Shown: positions 23,688 to 32,605, counted from the stretch's first letter. The stretch is 35,117 nucleotides of DNA from an uncultured Muribaculaceae bacterium (GCA_947628305.1 CANQZG010000027.1:1-35117); one strand, 5' to 3'. Notes: generated from the sequence alone by a model not told the origin. A program made the numbers and translations.

Positions 23688-25091
23688 ATGGGACTATTTG
23701 GAGGACGAGGCAAGACCGGCGGTATATTGAATGTAATCCGTTGTGACGAGCCTGAATATTTAGTGTGGAAATGGCGTCCCGAGGGACAGGCCGTGAACAG
23801 CACCACCCGTGAAAATTCTATAAGGTGGGGAAGTTCGCTCCGTGTAAAGGACGGTGAGCTTGCGGTGTTTGTCTACAAACAGAAGGACGGGACGATGCAG
23901 GATTTTATCATCGGCCCTCACGACGATACAATAAAGACCGCCAATTTCCCGGTGTTGTCAAGTATCGTGGGGTTGGCTTTCGGCGGAGAATCGCCGTTCC
24001 AGGCCGAGATTTATTTCATCAATCTGTCGGGAAATGTGCAAATCAATTTCGGAATTCCGTTCTTTGATGTCGCCGACCCCCGCTTCATGGATGTTGTCGC
24101 CCCGATATCGGCTGGAGGGACAATCACCTTTAATATCACCGATTATAAATCTTTTATCAAGCTCAACCGTCTCATCAATTTTGACCTTGATGACTTCAAG
24201 AAACAGGTCAAGGACGCGGTTATACGTCGTGTCAAGGGAGTGGTAGCCAATGCACCCTCCGATTTCGGGTTCCCCTTGGTTCAGATAGAGCGTAAAATAG
24301 AGGAAATCAATGACCGTATCAAAGAAAAACTGAAAGTGGACTTTGAGGAGGATTTCGGTGTCAATCTCAAGCGTTTCGACCTTTCGCGTCTGACTCCTGA
24401 TAAGGAGAGCGAAGGATGGGCGCAGTTGCGCAATATGACTGTCGAGCAACAACAGAAGACTGTAAATGCCCAGACTAATATCAATATCAAGAATCTTACC
24501 GATACGCAGAGTATCAATGCGCGCAATATGGAGGAGACCCTTCGCATACAACGTGAGGAGGCACAGCGTGCGCAGCGTCTTCAGACCGAGACCAACTTTA
24601 TGGGTGCCCATGCCCTGAACCGTCAGGCCGATGTGTTGCAGACAGCCGCCGAGAATCTCGGCTCTATGTCGCAGATGGGTGGCGGCGGGGGCATGAATCC
24701 CGCCGGAATGATGGCCGGTATGGCCCTTGGTGGAGCAATGGGCGGTCAGATGGCCGGAATGATGAACCAGATGGGTGGCGCCATGCAGGGGATGTATCAA
24801 CAGGCCGCTCCCGGCATGCCTCCCGCCCCCGGGGCGCAACAGGCACTCCCGCAATGGATGGTCGCTGTCAACGGCCAGCAGGTCGGCCCGTTCACTGTGG
24901 CACAGTTGCAACAGATGGCCTCGCAGGGGCAGTTCACGGCGCAGACCTACGTGTGGCGTCAGGGAATGGCATCTTGGGACATCGCCGGTAATATCGCCGA
25001 ACTTGCCCCGTTGTTCGCTCCTGTCGCGCCTCCGATGCCTGGCACACCCCCTGTCCCCGGCGGTGTACCTCCTATGCCTCCGACTGTCTAA
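23688..25091 (+). CDS. SPFH-domain protein (YdjI / 'virion core' type) with C-terminal GYF_2 module
   Basis: 467 residues. SPFH/band-7-like region at about 15-235 (DEPEYLVWKW, GELAVFVYKQKDG, FGVNLKRFDLSRL), then a coiled coil rich in Gln and Glu (245-320), a Gly/Met-rich flexible linker (325-385) and a GYF_2 module at 390-445 (VNGQQVGPFTVAQLQQM, TYVWRQGMASWDIAG), ending in a Pro-rich tail. No membrane helix is evident. B. subtilis YdjI belongs to this group and works with PspA-related YdjF in a membrane-stress complex. Here the GYF_2 partners replace that setting. Likely an oligomeric scaffold at the membrane; the client is unknown. Confidence 0.85.
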   Translation: MGLFGGRGKTGGILNVIRCDEPEYLVWKWRPEGQAVNSTTRENSIRWGSSLRVKDGELAVFVYKQKDGTMQDFIIGPHDDTIKTANFPVLSSIVGLAFGGESPFQAEIYFINLSGNVQINFGIPFFDVADPRFMDVVAPISAGGTITFNITDYKSFIKLNRLINFDLDDFKKQVKDAVIRRVKGVVANAPSDFGFPLVQIERKIEEINDRIKEKLKVDFEEDFGVNLKRFDLSRLTPDKESEGWAQLRNMTVEQQQKTVNAQTNINIKNLTDTQSINARNMEETLRIQREEAQRAQRLQTETNFMGAHALNRQADVLQTAAENLGSMSQMGGGGGMNPAGMMAGMALGGAMGGQMAGMMNQMGGAMQGMYQQAAPGMPPAPGAQQALPQWMVAVNGQQVGPFTVAQLQQMASQGQFTAQTYVWRQGMASWDIAGNIAELAPLFAPVAPPMPGTPPVPGGVPPMPPTV

Positions 25092-25110
25092 CGCGAAATG
25101 ATTGATGTAT

Positions 25111-25479
25111 ATGGAAAACGATTTCAGTTCGCTTGACAAACTCGTGGAGTTCGGTCTCGGGGCCGGTATTGCCACGCAGATGATGAATACTATGAACACT
25201 GCAATCGCACGTATGGCAGTGCCCGGGGTTGGAATCAATCCCGGCTCTGCCGCGACGACGGGCAGTCAATATCCTGCTGTCCCCGCATGCAGTTATTATG
25301 TAGTGGCTGACGGGCATGTTACCGGGCCGTTGTCCGAAGCCGAACTCACGACACTTGTCTCGCGAGGCATAGTAGGCAAAGGGACGTTTGTGTGGATGCC
25401 CGGAATGGCCGGATGGAAACTTGCGGCAGACATTCCTGAAGTATACAAGATAGTGTTGCTAAATTCATCGGAGTTATGA
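25111..25479 (+). CDS. Small GYF_2-domain protein
   Basis: 122 residues from the ATG at 25111; ATG 25105 would add two residues. The first 35 residues form an amphipathic Met-rich helix (LDKLVEFGLGAGIATQMMN). A spacer leads to a GYF_2 module (about 57-112) with ADGHVTGPLSEAELTTLV and TFVWMPGMAGWKLAADIP, clearly related to the modules in the two upstream genes. The next gene's ATG overlaps its stop (ATGA). It is probably an adaptor in the same complex. Confidence 0.8.
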   Translation: MENDFSSLDKLVEFGLGAGIATQMMNTMNTAIARMAVPGVGINPGSAATTGSQYPAVPACSYYVVADGHVTGPLSEAELTTLVSRGIVGKGTFVWMPGMAGWKLAADIPEVYKIVLLNSSEL

Positions 25480-25841
25480 AGATAGATATTGTACGTTCAG
25501 TAATAGCTGTGATAATCGCGGCGTTGATAGGGTGGGGATTGTCGCTTATCCCCGATGCTTCTCCCTATAGCCTTTATACAGGCCTGGGCGGGGGACTGGC
25601 GTGTGCGTTGATGTTGTTCCTTGGCATAGGGTGTGATTATCCCGACAGCCGTATGGGGGTTAATATCAAGATGCTCTCGATGTTGTTCATGGCGGTTGCA
25701 ATCGTCTTGAATGTTGTCCTGTCGTTCTTTGAATTCTGCACGGCGGCATATTGTATTCCGTGCGGTCTACTTCTGCTGGTGTATCTGTTGGCGTTCAATG
25801 GCTTGTATAAGGCCGCTAATGCCACCGGTTCCAGGGAATAA
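25476..25841 (+). CDS. Small four-helix membrane protein of the GYF_2/SPFH operon
   Basis: 121 residues with four hydrophobic helices (about 5-23, 31-50, 64-82, 85-107) and a short polar tail. I do not recognise the family. It overlaps the GYF_2 gene by four bases (ATGA), so it is coupled to it and is the only integral membrane protein of the operon. A role as membrane anchor for the SPFH scaffold is an inference from position. Confidence 0.7.
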   Translation: MKIDIVRSVIAVIIAALIGWGLSLIPDASPYSLYTGLGGGLACALMLFLGIGCDYPDSRMGVNIKMLSMLFMAVAIVLNVVLSFFEFCTAAYCIPCGLLLLVYLLAFNGLYKAANATGSRE

Positions 25842-25860
25842 TTGGAAAGTTGTATAATCT

Positions 25861-25897
25861 ATAGGGACGCGTACATCAATCAGTGGCGCGTCCCTAT
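25861..25897 (+). terminator. Hairpin after the GYF_2/SPFH operon
   Basis: ATAGGGACGCG (25861-25871) pairs perfectly with CGCGTCCCTAT (25887-25897), with a 15-nt loop and no T-run. It lies 19 nt after the operon's last stop and before the ion-channel gene. Positions 25898-25996 hold only AT-rich leader sequence. Confidence 0.5.
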
Positions 25898-25996
25898 GAT
25901 GTTTGCCAATGAGCTTTTGTTGGAATGTTGTAATCTTAAATTCACATATCATCGTTAATTTAACATTTATTTTGAAACACCCTCTAATAACATATA

Positions 25997-26860
25997 ATGA
26001 ATAGTTCCAGTGCATTTTCGGATATAGAGAATGAAGATAAGGGTTTAAAGGCAATGGCTAAGACCATTACAGGCAAAATGTGGTTTGAAATGGGGATTAT
26101 AGCCATTATTGTCATTAATTCCTTATTGATAGGAGTGGAGACATATCAGACTCACGCCACAATTACGCTTGTACAAAACATCATACTTTATATATTCAGC
26201 ATTGAAATCGGGTTGCGTTTTATCGCATCCGACAGCATTAAAAGTTTCTTTTCGAGCGGGTGGAATGTGTTTGACCTTAGCCTTGTGTTAATCGGGTTCA
26301 TCCCTGAGACAATGGTTGAGAATGCGTCGGCTATGATGGCATTGCGTGTCCTTAGGGTATTCCGTGTGTTAAGATTGCTGCGGACATCCCGCGAGATGAA
26401 GGCCATAATAACGGTGTTGATTCGCTCGACAAGTGCGATGTTCTATAATGTCGTGCTGTTCATCATATTTATATACCTGTTCGCGATAATCGGGATATCC
26501 CTTTTCCGTCTGCCTGACCCCGGCACGATTTCGGGGGATGAGTTACAGCGTTATGAGAAGCTGATGGAGATTGCACCTCATGCCCCTGCCAATTCCCCCG
26601 ACCCGTTCGGGACTCTTGGAGAAAGCATGTTCACCCTGTTCCGAGAACTCACAGGGGAGGACTGGACCGATTTACGATACAATCATATCACGGCATACGA
26701 GCTTGGTCTTATAAAGGCACCCCCGGTTGTGATTAATATATTCCACATTTCATGGTTTGTCCTTGCCGCATTCCTGTTGCTGAATCTTGTCACAGGCGCC
26801 ATAATCAATAATTATCAGACAGTCATGGACCACAAGGGCGACGACAAGGCTGACTCTTGA
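25997..26860 (+). CDS. Single-domain voltage-gated cation channel (ion transport protein, NaChBac-like)
   Basis: 287 residues with six helices. S4 has five Arg at three-residue steps: R117, R120, R123, R126 and R129 (LRVLRVFRVLRLLR). The pore loop is LFRELTGEDWTDL, with filter T219-G-E221-D-W223-T-D225, aligned to TLESWAS of NaChBac, so E and W are kept and the filter carries extra acids. It should form a tetramer passing Na or Ca. An acidic tail follows. It stands alone and converges on the CLC gene with a 25-nt gap. The insert between S5 and the pore (175-205) is longer than in NaChBac. Confidence 0.88.
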   Translation: MNSSSAFSDIENEDKGLKAMAKTITGKMWFEMGIIAIIVINSLLIGVETYQTHATITLVQNIILYIFSIEIGLRFIASDSIKSFFSSGWNVFDLSLVLIGFIPETMVENASAMMALRVLRVFRVLRLLRTSREMKAIITVLIRSTSAMFYNVVLFIIFIYLFAIIGISLFRLPDPGTISGDELQRYEKLMEIAPHAPANSPDPFGTLGESMFTLFRELTGEDWTDLRYNHITAYELGLIKAPPVVINIFHISWFVLAAFLLLNLVTGAIINNYQTVMDHKGDDKADS

Positions 26861-26885
26861 ATTACATTCGGTCAGCCATGTAAAA

Positions 26886-28247
26886 CTATTGCCGTGGCGA
26901 TTGCTCCTTGATGCGGCGTATCTGTGCCATGCTGTAGAAGCTGCCGGGGGTGAGAGCCTTGACGATAGCGTATGAAATTGTGGCCGCTATCACTATCGGG
27001 AGGAAGAATGAATAGGAGTCGGCCATCTCGACTGTGAGGAAAATCGCCATGAGGGGAGCGCGTATCGCCCCTGCCATCACAGCGGCCATTCCCATCATGG
27101 CGAAATTGGCCGTGGAGACGTGTGCCCCGGTCACAGCATCGGCTAAGGAGGCGAACAATAGTCCGGCCATCGCACCGGCGAACAGGGTGGGGGCGAAGTC
27201 TCCGGCGACACCGCCACCGCTGTTGGCCGAGCATGCGGCCCAGCATTTCACCAATAGTACTCCGGCAGTAATCATTATCAAGGATGAGACCGACGGTGTA
27301 TCGGCACTGAATAGGCTGTCGTTGAACAAAGCGCGGTCGTTGCCGTTTATTATTTCGGTAATGACCCCGTATCCTTCCCCGTACAGGGATGGGAAGATGA
27401 ATACCAACACGGCGAGCAATACTCCGCTTGAAAGGTTTCTGACCCAAGGATTGGAGATTTTGTCATAGAACGCTCCGAGCCGTTTCATGACGAGGGCGTA
27501 ATAGAACGCATATAGTCCGCAGAACACCCCGAGAGCGATTACCCATGGTAATATGTCGGGTGAGAATGGCACGTTGTCACTCCAGGTGACGTCAAATGTA
27601 CATCCCGACAGGACGTAGGCCGTCACGGCCGAGGTCAACGCAGCGATAATGAGCGCGACAACCGAGACTGTTGTCATCTCCATTTTCAGGACTTCGAGTG
27701 TGAAAAGGATTCCTCCTACCGGGGCTTTGAAAATTCCGGCAATGCCTGCGCCCGCGCCACATCCCACCATTATCATGATGATTCTCGGGGGCATTCCGAG
27801 CCATCGGGCGACATTGCTGCCGATTGCCGCTCCTGTGTAGGCGATAGGGCCTTCTGAACCCGCCGAGCCACCGAATCCGAGTGTGAGCGAACTTGCTACC
27901 ATAGGACCGTAAATCAGGTGGGGTGGTAGCATAGGCTTGTGACCCGAAATGTTGGCAATAAGGTGTGTGACACCGTGCTCGATGTTGTCACGGAGTATAT
28001 AACGTACATATATCCCTGTAAGAAGAATACCCATCACAGGAATGGCGAGGAGGATATAGTTCCCGCCTGTAGTTGACATTCCGTCGGTCAGACTGTGAGA
28101 AATCCAGGAAATGACATTTTTAAGCAGTGCGGCGGCACCTCCTGTCAGTAGGCCTGTGACAAACGCGACCACAAATAGCGTCGATTTGTGGCTCATGCGT
28201 CGGCGACACCATTCCGATGCCTTTGTCAATAGAGACTTCTTTGTCAT
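26886..28247 (-). CDS. CLC-family chloride channel or transporter
   Basis: 453 residues, a bare CLC membrane domain without CBS domains. GSAGSEGPIAYTGAAIG contains the gating Glu (E132, E148 in E. coli ClcA), KAPVGGILFTLEVLKME follows near 175, and GGGVAGDFAPTLFAGA is the GxFAP chloride site. The residue equivalent to the proton-path E203 is Val (V186), and the usual GSGIP loop reads EHGVT. This combination is seen in CLC channels, so passive chloride flux is possible. A 9-bp inverted repeat lies just upstream of the start. Confidence 0.93.
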   Translation of the reverse strand: MTKKSLLTKASEWCRRRMSHKSTLFVVAFVTGLLTGGAAALLKNVISWISHSLTDGMSTTGGNYILLAIPVMGILLTGIYVRYILRDNIEHGVTHLIANISGHKPMLPPHLIYGPMVASSLTLGFGGSAGSEGPIAYTGAAIGSNVARWLGMPPRIIMIMVGCGAGAGIAGIFKAPVGGILFTLEVLKMEMTTVSVVALIIAALTSAVTAYVLSGCTFDVTWSDNVPFSPDILPWVIALGVFCGLYAFYYALVMKRLGAFYDKISNPWVRNLSSGVLLAVLVFIFPSLYGEGYGVITEIINGNDRALFNDSLFSADTPSVSSLIMITAGVLLVKCWAACSANSGGGVAGDFAPTLFAGAMAGLLFASLADAVTGAHVSTANFAMMGMAAVMAGAIRAPLMAIFLTVEMADSYSFFLPIVIAATISYAIVKALTPGSFYSMAQIRRIKEQSPRQ

Positions 28248-28252
28248 GGCCG

Positions 28253-28279
28253 GGGTTGTTACAATGGATATAACAACCC
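28253..28279 (-). promoter_or_regulatory. Inverted repeat in the clc leader
   Basis: GGGTTGTTA (28253-28261) and TAACAACCC (28271-28279) are perfect 9-bp arms with a 9-nt spacer, ending 6 nt before the clc ATG. It could be a repressor site or an RNA hairpin hiding the ribosome site. Confidence 0.45.
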
Positions 28280-28313
28280 GCGTCGTGATTTTGTTGGACT
28301 TTTAGATAACCTC

Positions 28314-30146
28314 TTATTTGTCAGGGGAGAGACGCCATATTGTCCCCTCGATGAGCGAGGTGTACACGTCACCGGTTTCGGGGTCTACGTCAAATCCGTT
28401 GACCTCGGAATTGCCAAGGCGGAGTGACGCGAGGATTCGGTGTGTAGCCGAGTCAACGACAGTGACAATACCACGGCGGGAGCCGGTGTAGATTCTGCCG
28501 TCCTTCTCAAGTACAATACAGGGGGCATGGTCATAACCGAGACCGAGGTCAACAATCCATTCCTCCTTGAACGAGGGAGAGGTAATGTCGACAGCAACCA
28601 GTTCGCCGTCCATAGTCTTGGCGTAGGCGAGACGATGGTCCTCGCTGTGACCGAGGCTCTCACGGTACTTGTGACTGTTGTCACGCCATAACTGCTCGCC
28701 TGTTTTGCGGTCGAGGGCGGTCATGAAGCGGTCGGGTGCTACGATGACTACCTTGTCGTGGGTGACAACCGGAACTACATTCCCGGGAGAGAAAAGATTA
28801 TTATACTTGCCGTTGTTCCATTTCCATTTCAATGCGCCTGTCGAGGAGTCAAGGCAATACAGGTTGGTGTCCCACGCGCCGAAAATCACATCATCGCCGT
28901 CAATGACAGGTTCGGCCTGGCAATAGTTGCCGATTGAATCAAATCTCCACAAGGGGATGGCGTCCTCGGCATCAAATTTCACGAAGCACTTGTAACCGCC
29001 CTGATACAGTGCGCCGTCTTTCAGGATTCCATCGGCTACATACGGGCCGGGTGCGTTAAGTGCGCCGTACATTGTGCCGTCGGCGGAGTCGAACGCAATG
29101 ATTTCCTTGGTGGTAGCCGGGACGGCCACCATTTCACCGTTGGTCACCGGGCGCGAGAAAAGTGATGCACCGGTCGGGTGACTCCAGCGCATTGTCCCCC
29201 GGTGTTTATCAATTGAACAGATGTACCCGAGTGAGTTTCCGAAATAGAAGTTATTCTCATCAATGGCTACACGTGTGAAAATCGATGCGCTGTCAGTCCA
29301 CACCTTTTCAACTCTCATCCCTTTGGGTTGTGGGACGGGGAGAGGTTCGCGATTGACCGTTTCATGCCGGGTTCGTGTCGCCCATGCCTCTTTCCTGACA
29401 GCAGGTTGTCCCAGGCATTTATCAAGGATGATGACAGAGTCGGGTGTGATATCCATAATTGCATAACCGAAGTTGTCGCGGTTCTTGCCTGTGGCAAGCG
29501 AGCGTGTCATCATGCAGTCTATATCGCCGGCGTTGTATCGGTCATACTTGTGGTAATGGCCGTTGATATGTGCGATTACCGGGTAAGGTTGTAATGTGGC
29601 CGCATAATCGGTCCAGTTGTCAATGTCGGCGTTCAGCGGATAATGGTTGAATGAAACTACTCGTTTTCCCGGCTTGGCACGTTCATCGAGAGTCTTGCGT
29701 AGCCAATGTAGGTCCTCCTGTTTGATGTGCCCGTCGCCCATCTTCATGTACGGGCCGCAATTGATTCCGACGATGACGAGGCCGTCGGTCTCGGAGACGA
29801 AACGGTCGTTGCCCCAAAGGTCGTTGAATGTCTTGGTTGCGCTTTGTGACCAGTTGTTTTCATGATTGCCCGGTAGCACTGACAATGGGAGGGTGATTCG
29901 GTCGAGAATCTTCTTTACATTCTTTAGCTCGTCATCGGCCCCTTGGTTAGTGAGGTCGCCGTTTACAACAACGAGGTCGACACCTTTTATCGAGTTTATT
30001 TCGGCCACAGCCTCGGTCAGTTTTGTCTCGTTGACATTTCCCGGGGTCACATGTACATCGCTAAGGATGACGATGCGTTCAGCCTCGGCGGTCATTAGGC
30101 ACGCCGTGAGGGCAGATGCTGTGATGAGGAGATTACGTAGTTTCAT
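28314..30146 (-). CDS. Exported metallophosphoesterase fused to a PQQ (BamB-like) beta-propeller
   Basis: 610 residues with a signal peptide (about 1-22). Calcineurin-like phosphoesterase domain (about 23-265) with all metal blocks: ILSDVHVTP, VVNGDLTNQG, VLPGNHENNW, SFNHYPLN and INGHYHKYD. The C-terminal half (about 290-605) is a propeller of PQQ-type repeats, e.g. DKHRGTMRWSHPTG, DSSTGALKWKW, DRKTGEQLWRD and DPETGDVYTS. It probably hydrolyses a phosphate ester outside the cytoplasm, with the propeller binding substrate or partners. It follows the endonuclease gene by 20 nt, suggesting an operon. Confidence 0.85.
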   Translation of the reverse strand: MKLRNLLITASALTACLMTAEAERIVILSDVHVTPGNVNETKLTEAVAEINSIKGVDLVVVNGDLTNQGADDELKNVKKILDRITLPLSVLPGNHENNWSQSATKTFNDLWGNDRFVSETDGLVIVGINCGPYMKMGDGHIKQEDLHWLRKTLDERAKPGKRVVSFNHYPLNADIDNWTDYAATLQPYPVIAHINGHYHKYDRYNAGDIDCMMTRSLATGKNRDNFGYAIMDITPDSVIILDKCLGQPAVRKEAWATRTRHETVNREPLPVPQPKGMRVEKVWTDSASIFTRVAIDENNFYFGNSLGYICSIDKHRGTMRWSHPTGASLFSRPVTNGEMVAVPATTKEIIAFDSADGTMYGALNAPGPYVADGILKDGALYQGGYKCFVKFDAEDAIPLWRFDSIGNYCQAEPVIDGDDVIFGAWDTNLYCLDSSTGALKWKWNNGKYNNLFSPGNVVPVVTHDKVVIVAPDRFMTALDRKTGEQLWRDNSHKYRESLGHSEDHRLAYAKTMDGELVAVDITSPSFKEEWIVDLGLGYDHAPCIVLEKDGRIYTGSRRGIVTVVDSATHRILASLRLGNSEVNGFDVDPETGDVYTSLIEGTIWRLSPDK

Positions 30147-30166
30147 CGGTATAACTGGATATGGTT

Positions 30167-32569
30167 TTATTTCACAAGGACGCGACGGGCAAAGTCATCG
30201 CATACGACAATGTATAATCCCGGAGCGAGGTCGAGCGAGGTCTCTCCGGCCGGGATGGCACTGTTGAAACGGGTCGTGCCGTCGGTGGAGTAGACAGCCA
30301 CAGTTCCTGTCGTGCCGTCTGACTCGATGACGAGTCGTCCCCCTCGGCAATAGGCATCCCATGAATGATATTTGAGCGATTCGCCGAGACCCGAAAGGGT
30401 GTAGTCAGAGATTGTCACGTCACCGAGGTTCAGGCGGCCGCCTGCGGTCTGCCGGAAGCGTACACGTACGTTTCCGGCAACATTTACCGGCGTAGTGTTC
30501 TCGGTCCATTTTGTAGAGGACAGCACGACTTTCTCGGCTTCGCTCCATGTCGTTCCTCCGTCGGTTGAATATTCTATTTCGACAGTGGCGTCACTGTCTC
30601 CGTCCCATTTCTTGATTGCGTAGGTGATTGAACCTGCTCCGCGCTGCTTGTCCTGTGTCATTTCCACCGCACTGGTCGCTGTCTTGCCGAAACGGGCGGA
30701 GAATGGAGTGCCTGATGGCTGGTTGCGGTCATTGACATGGTCATCACCGACACCTACGTTGGTGAACTTCCAGGATGACGCGCTACCGATGTAGCTGCCG
30801 TTGGTGTAGAATTGTGCTCGTTCAGGCCACGTTTCCTTGAATGTCACAGGCTCCTCGACCGATGCGCTGACATCGGCGTCGTCGTTGTAGAACCCTCCGT
30901 CGGCAGTGGCGACAAGCGAGGTCGTGTATTCACCGGCCGTTGTCGGGTCTACGCGCAGGTAAAAGCGGTCGGCATTGGGTGAGAGTGATACTTCACGGCC
31001 CCACGTTGCCTTGTCAAGGCTGACGCTGAACGGGGCTTTTACTGCGATTTTCACATCGCCGGGGATATTCTCTATGTCAACAAGAATCTCGGCGATGTCA
31101 GATGCGACACCGGGTGCACAATAGAACGTGAGGTCTCCGTCAAATAGGAACTGCACCGATGGGATAGGGGCGAGCGTGGTGACCGTCACGTGGTTGGATG
31201 ATAGCGTCTGTGACGTGACATAATAGGTATAGGATGTCGCAGGGTCGAGTCCGGTGACGGTGTGGCTGCCTGTGGCGGCGTTCACATTGAGAGGGTAGCC
31301 GGGGAGGTCCTGGCCGTTGAATTGGACATACAGTCTATAGGTTGCATCGGACCCGTCGATGTTCACCCAATGCGCGGTGAATGAGTCATCGCTTATGTCT
31401 GTCGCATCGAGTGCGGTCAGTGAGCTGTAGGCGGTGGCTGTCACATTGAAAGATGATGTGACATCACCTGAACGAAGGTGTACGGTAGCTGTTGCGGTTC
31501 CGTCGGAGGGTGAGGAATAGAAGATTGTCAGCGGTGCGCCCGATGAAGAATTGACCGAGGATGCCGCGAGTGATTTGGATGAAAGGGTGAAGCGTGAATC
31601 TGAAACGCTGACGTTGATATTTTCTGTCAGATTGCTGCCTTTTACATACACAGTGGCGGTGGTTGCGACGTTGACAGCCGTGTTGCCGAGATTCACGGTC
31701 GAACCGTTGACCGGGGCGAAAAGCGATGGTTCGACAGTGCCTGATGCCGACCAGGCAACATCCTGTTTGTTGCCCCAGATGTGCTCGGCGAGGTCGGGGT
31801 GGTCGATGAACGGGTTGCGGTTGTGCTGGTGTCTCTCCACTGCATCGTTGCGGTCGCGCTCCTTGTCGCTGACAGGGTCTTGTCGATGCCATTTGAGCAG
31901 GAGGTCGATTGCCCACGAGGAGAATACAGGATAACTGTTGTGGGCGAGCATGTCACTGTTCCATGAACTGATTCGGTTATTATAACATGCGGCCATATAG
32001 AAATAGGAGCGGGCGAAATCACCTTTATATTGGTCATCAGGCTCGAATACCGTACCGCGGTAGCCGGGAAACGTGGATGTCCCGAGACGACCAAGGGCCT
32101 TCACCCCGTTGTTGGTACCGAGGTTTGTCCCGTTGGAGCATTCGCCGTATGGGTGGTTGCTGCGCTGTCCGTTTACTTTCCCGTCGGTGGGGTAGATGTG
32201 GAATGCGTCCGAGACCATCGGTGAGGCATCGTTGAACCAGCTTTTTGGGAACGAGTGCTCACGGTTGTAACAGCTGCCCACGCCTGAATAGCTTCCACAC
32301 TGTTCTTTGCCGGGATTCCAGTGCTTTGTGGAATACATATCCCATATTTTCCCGTCAGGATATACATCCGATGTCTTATAGACCTCCCAAAGACCTTTGT
32401 AGGATACGGTCGTGTGGGACGATATTTTCTGATACAGGGCGGTCAGAAGACTTTGTCCTTTCTTTCCTTCGCAGGATGAATAGTAACCTTGGGGAGCGGC
32501 GGCCCATGCCGATAATGTCGATGCGAACATCACAGTCGCACTGAAAAGATTGCGTATAGTTTTTTTCAT
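30167..32569 (-). CDS. Secreted endonuclease I with fibronectin-like region and C-terminal sorting-like domain
   Basis: 800 residues with a signal peptide (1-24, ending AWAA). The endonuclease I domain (about 27-270) has the His-metal motif CYNREHSFPKSWF (102-112) and DAFHIYPTDGKVNGQRSNHP. Then come beta-sandwich segments, including a fibronectin type III-like one (SLTALDATDISDDSFTAHW, LDPATSYTYYVTSQ). The end (about 735-800; GTVAVYSTDG, PGLYIVVCDDFARRVLVK) looks like a type IX secretion type A sorting domain. It should cut extracellular or surface-bound DNA/RNA, for nutrients or biofilm turnover. Confidence 0.88.
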   Translation of the reverse strand: MKKTIRNLFSATVMFASTLSAWAAAPQGYYSSCEGKKGQSLLTALYQKISSHTTVSYKGLWEVYKTSDVYPDGKIWDMYSTKHWNPGKEQCGSYSGVGSCYNREHSFPKSWFNDASPMVSDAFHIYPTDGKVNGQRSNHPYGECSNGTNLGTNNGVKALGRLGTSTFPGYRGTVFEPDDQYKGDFARSYFYMAACYNNRISSWNSDMLAHNSYPVFSSWAIDLLLKWHRQDPVSDKERDRNDAVERHQHNRNPFIDHPDLAEHIWGNKQDVAWSASGTVEPSLFAPVNGSTVNLGNTAVNVATTATVYVKGSNLTENINVSVSDSRFTLSSKSLAASSVNSSSGAPLTIFYSSPSDGTATATVHLRSGDVTSSFNVTATAYSSLTALDATDISDDSFTAHWVNIDGSDATYRLYVQFNGQDLPGYPLNVNAATGSHTVTGLDPATSYTYYVTSQTLSSNHVTVTTLAPIPSVQFLFDGDLTFYCAPGVASDIAEILVDIENIPGDVKIAVKAPFSVSLDKATWGREVSLSPNADRFYLRVDPTTAGEYTTSLVATADGGFYNDDADVSASVEEPVTFKETWPERAQFYTNGSYIGSASSWKFTNVGVGDDHVNDRNQPSGTPFSARFGKTATSAVEMTQDKQRGAGSITYAIKKWDGDSDATVEIEYSTDGGTTWSEAEKVVLSSTKWTENTTPVNVAGNVRVRFRQTAGGRLNLGDVTISDYTLSGLGESLKYHSWDAYCRGGRLVIESDGTTGTVAVYSTDGTTRFNSAIPAGETSLDLAPGLYIVVCDDFARRVLVK

Positions 32570-32597
32570 GATAAGGTGTTCGTTTTGAAACGGCCGA

Positions 32598-32605
32598 CAA
32601 AAATA
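32598..32605 (-). promoter_or_regulatory. Probable -7 element of the endonuclease I gene
   Basis: TATTTTTG on the minus strand fits TAnnTTTG, 28 nt before the ATG. The -33 element is unclear. Confidence 0.4.

Noticed and set aside
23958-25238. 426-codon minus-strand frame opposite the SPFH gene
   Set aside because: Long only because of codon bias on the coding strand; His/Arg-rich, no family features, and the plus-strand SPFH gene is certain.
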